7,351 nt of DNA from Chitinophagaceae bacterium (GTDB lineage: Bacteria; Bacteroidota; Bacteroidia; Chitinophagales; Chitinophagaceae): the NCBI GenBank assembly GCA_947461495.1, contig CANHLV010000083.1:1-7351 (forward strand), written 5' to 3'. Position 1 is the stretch's first letter. Each line of letters starts with the position of its first letter. The position numbers and the translations under genes are program-made. Under the pieces are notes generated by a model. It saw only the letters and a program-made list of their open reading frames with translations, was not told the DNA's origin and made no database searches. Shown here piece by piece: positions 6,706 through 7,351 of this stretch.

Positions 6706-7095
6706 ATGAAAGTGTACTCTTTTGAAAAATTAGAATGTTGGAAAAACGCAAGGCAATTGGCTTTTTGGGTTTATAAAGTGACAGCAAATTTTCCAGTTGA
6801 AGAACGTTATGGAATAACAAGTCAGATGAGACGAGCATCAATTTCTGTTGCATCAAACATATCGGAAGGTTGTGCAAGAGCTACGGCAAAAGATCAAGCG
6901 CGTTTTAATACATTTGCTTACAGCAGTGCGATTGAATTACTAAATCAACTGATTATTTCAAACGATCTTTCTTATATCTCAAATGAAATTTTGGAAGAAG
7001 GCAGAATCAAAATAGAAATGACAACTTATCAAATAGCGCAATTAAAAAAATACCAGTTATCACAAGTAACATCTAAAATATCCAAGCCCATCTAA
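6706..7095 (+). CDS. Four-helix bundle protein, 23S rRNA intervening-sequence (S23/IVP) family
   Basis: 129-residue soluble, mostly helical protein. The family signature is clear: F6-x2-L9 and W12-x2-A15-R16 in helix 1, Y35-G36-I37-T38-x-Q40-M-R42-R43-A44 leading into S45-I-S-V-A-S-N51-I-S-E54-G55-x2-R58, then helices with SSAIELLNQL (73-82). Length is normal for the family (about 115-130). These proteins are encoded inside 23S rRNA intervening sequences, and also alone in many Bacteroidota genomes. They resemble the Avd accessory protein of diversity-generating retroelements and are probably basic oligomers that bind nucleic acid. The cellular role is not established. The start at 6706 gives the usual MKVYSFEKL opening. 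A 4-codon frame (ATG 6695) ends in a TGA overlapping this ATG. The last codons and TAA (7093-7095) lie inside the right inverted-repeat arm. It has no evident link to polysaccharide synthesis. Confidence 0.9.
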   Translation: MKVYSFEKLECWKNARQLAFWVYKVTANFPVEERYGITSQMRRASISVASNISEGCARATAKDQARFNTFAYSSAIELLNQLIISNDLSYISNEILEEGRIKIEMTTYQIAQLKKYQLSQVTSKISKPI

Positions 7096-7126
7096 ACTTA
7101 CAAAACCCTCTAAACTATTCTAAACT
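7088..7126 (+). repeat. Right arm of long imperfect inverted repeat
   Basis: Contains CTAAAC at 7092-7097, 7110-7115 and 7120-7125 and a variant CAAAAC at 7101-7106. These are degenerate reverse-complement copies of the left array at spacings of 9, 9 and 10 bp. The extra base in the last interval is the single bulge (T7119) in the predicted stem. The arm includes the stop codon of the four-helix-bundle gene and ends 19 bp before the rmlA start. It is more diverged than the left array. Confidence 0.8.
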
Positions 7127-7145
7127 AAAAAAATCGTCCAAAATA

Positions 7146-7351
7146 ATGAAAGGAATAATTCTCGCAGGTGGATCAGGAACAAGACTATATCCTATTACAA
7201 TGGGAATCAGCAAGCAGCTAATGCCCATATATGACAAGCCGATGATTTATTATCCATTGAGCACTTTGATGCTGGCGGGGATTCATGAGATTCTTGTTAT
7301 TACCACCCCGGAAGACCAGTCGCAGTTTATGCGATTATTAGGCGATGGCTC
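7146..7351 (+). CDS. rfbA: Glucose-1-phosphate thymidylyltransferase, N-terminal part (3' end outside window)
   Basis: Cytoplasmic nucleotidyltransferase, also called RmlA. It joins dTTP and glucose-1-phosphate to form dTDP-glucose and pyrophosphate, the substrate of the RmlB enzyme encoded just upstream, and is usually feedback-inhibited by dTDP-rhamnose. The 68 complete codons visible carry the signature GGSGTRLYP (residues 8-16, with catalytic R13), then SKQLMPIYDKPMIYYPLS (22-39, with K23 in the phosphate-binding position) and a typical LAGIHEILVITTPED stretch (43-57). The start MKGIILAGG is the family norm. The remaining roughly 220 residues lie beyond the window. No TAnnTTTG element is visible in the 50 bp upstream, so transcription probably comes through the four-helix-bundle segment from the rmlB promoter. 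Confidence 0.96.
   Translation, partial: MKGIILAGGSGTRLYPITMGISKQLMPIYDKPMIYYPLSTLMLAGIHEILVITTPEDQSQFMRLLGDG

Larger units (their letters stand above)
6510..7126 (+). other. Putative IVS-like cassette: four-helix-bundle gene bracketed by inverted GTTTAG repeats
   Basis: The 637-bp gap between rmlB and rmlA, normally adjacent genes, is almost filled by one unit. It has GTTTAG-rich repeats on the left (eight copies of GTTTAG from 6510 to 6588), a gene of the 23S rRNA intervening-sequence protein family in the middle, and three CTAAAC copies plus one CAAAAC on the right (7092-7125). The sides are complementary and can close a 38-bp imperfect stem. 23S rRNA intervening sequences carrying this protein family have the same plan (ORF inside a long stem). 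That this one is mobile, or excised from RNA, is inference. No target-site duplication or transposase was seen. Confidence 0.45.

Noticed and set aside
6510..7126. Diversity-generating retroelement, because the four-helix-bundle protein resembles Avd
   Set aside because: No reverse transcriptase gene and no template/variable repeat pair with adenine-specific changes is visible in the window. The protein matches the S23/IVP family better.
6510..7126. Insertion sequence or MITE with target-site duplication
   Set aside because: No transposase is present, and I could not find a matching short direct duplication just outside the repeat arms. The inverted arms are internally repetitive rather than simple terminal repeats.
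7088..7133. Intrinsic terminator after the four-helix-bundle gene
   Set aside because: There is no compact GC-rich hairpin with a T-run here. The only strong pairing is the long-range stem with the left array, and the tail is A-rich on the + strand.

Overview
The window is a cell-surface polysaccharide (O-antigen or capsule type) biosynthesis locus, most likely from a member of the Bacteroidota. The lineage call is an inference. It rests on AT-rich coding sequence, poor Shine-Dalgarno signals before most starts, matches to the Bacteroidota promoter elements (TTG, then TAnnTTTG), and a stand-alone four-helix-bundle '23S rRNA intervening sequence'-type gene. I cannot name a genus.

Layout. Positions 1-867 hold the 3' part of a Wzx-type lipid-linked oligosaccharide flippase, which is open at the left edge. 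Next on the + strand come a class I SAM methyltransferase with a Cys/His cluster (930-1670) and two GT4-family glycosyltransferases (1687-2787 and 2849-4015). A multi-pass membrane protein on the minus strand (3978-5315), the best Wzy polymerase candidate, converges on the second glycosyltransferase and overlaps its 3' end by 38 bp. A 134-bp divergent intergenic region (5316-5449) with a promoter-like match in each direction separates it from rfbB/rmlB (5450-6508). The window ends inside rfbA/rmlA (7146 onward), so the right part is a dTDP-sugar (probably dTDP-L-rhamnose) precursor operon.

Together these genes would supply a nucleotide sugar (RmlA, RmlB), add sugars to a lipid carrier (two GT4 enzymes), possibly methylate the glycan or a precursor, flip the repeat unit (Wzx) and perhaps polymerise it (the Wzy candidate).

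The most unusual part is 6509-7145, between rmlB and rmlA. It begins with seven perfect 9-bp units (GAAGGTTTA or GATGGTTTA) in a 27-bp higher-order pattern. A four-helix-bundle protein gene (6706-7095) follows. It ends in degenerate, inverted copies of the same motif, which contain that gene's stop codon. The two sides can pair as a 38-bp imperfect stem around the gene. This resembles the layout of 23S rRNA intervening sequences, but here it sits between two protein genes. I interpret it as a possible IVS-like cassette or processed RNA element.
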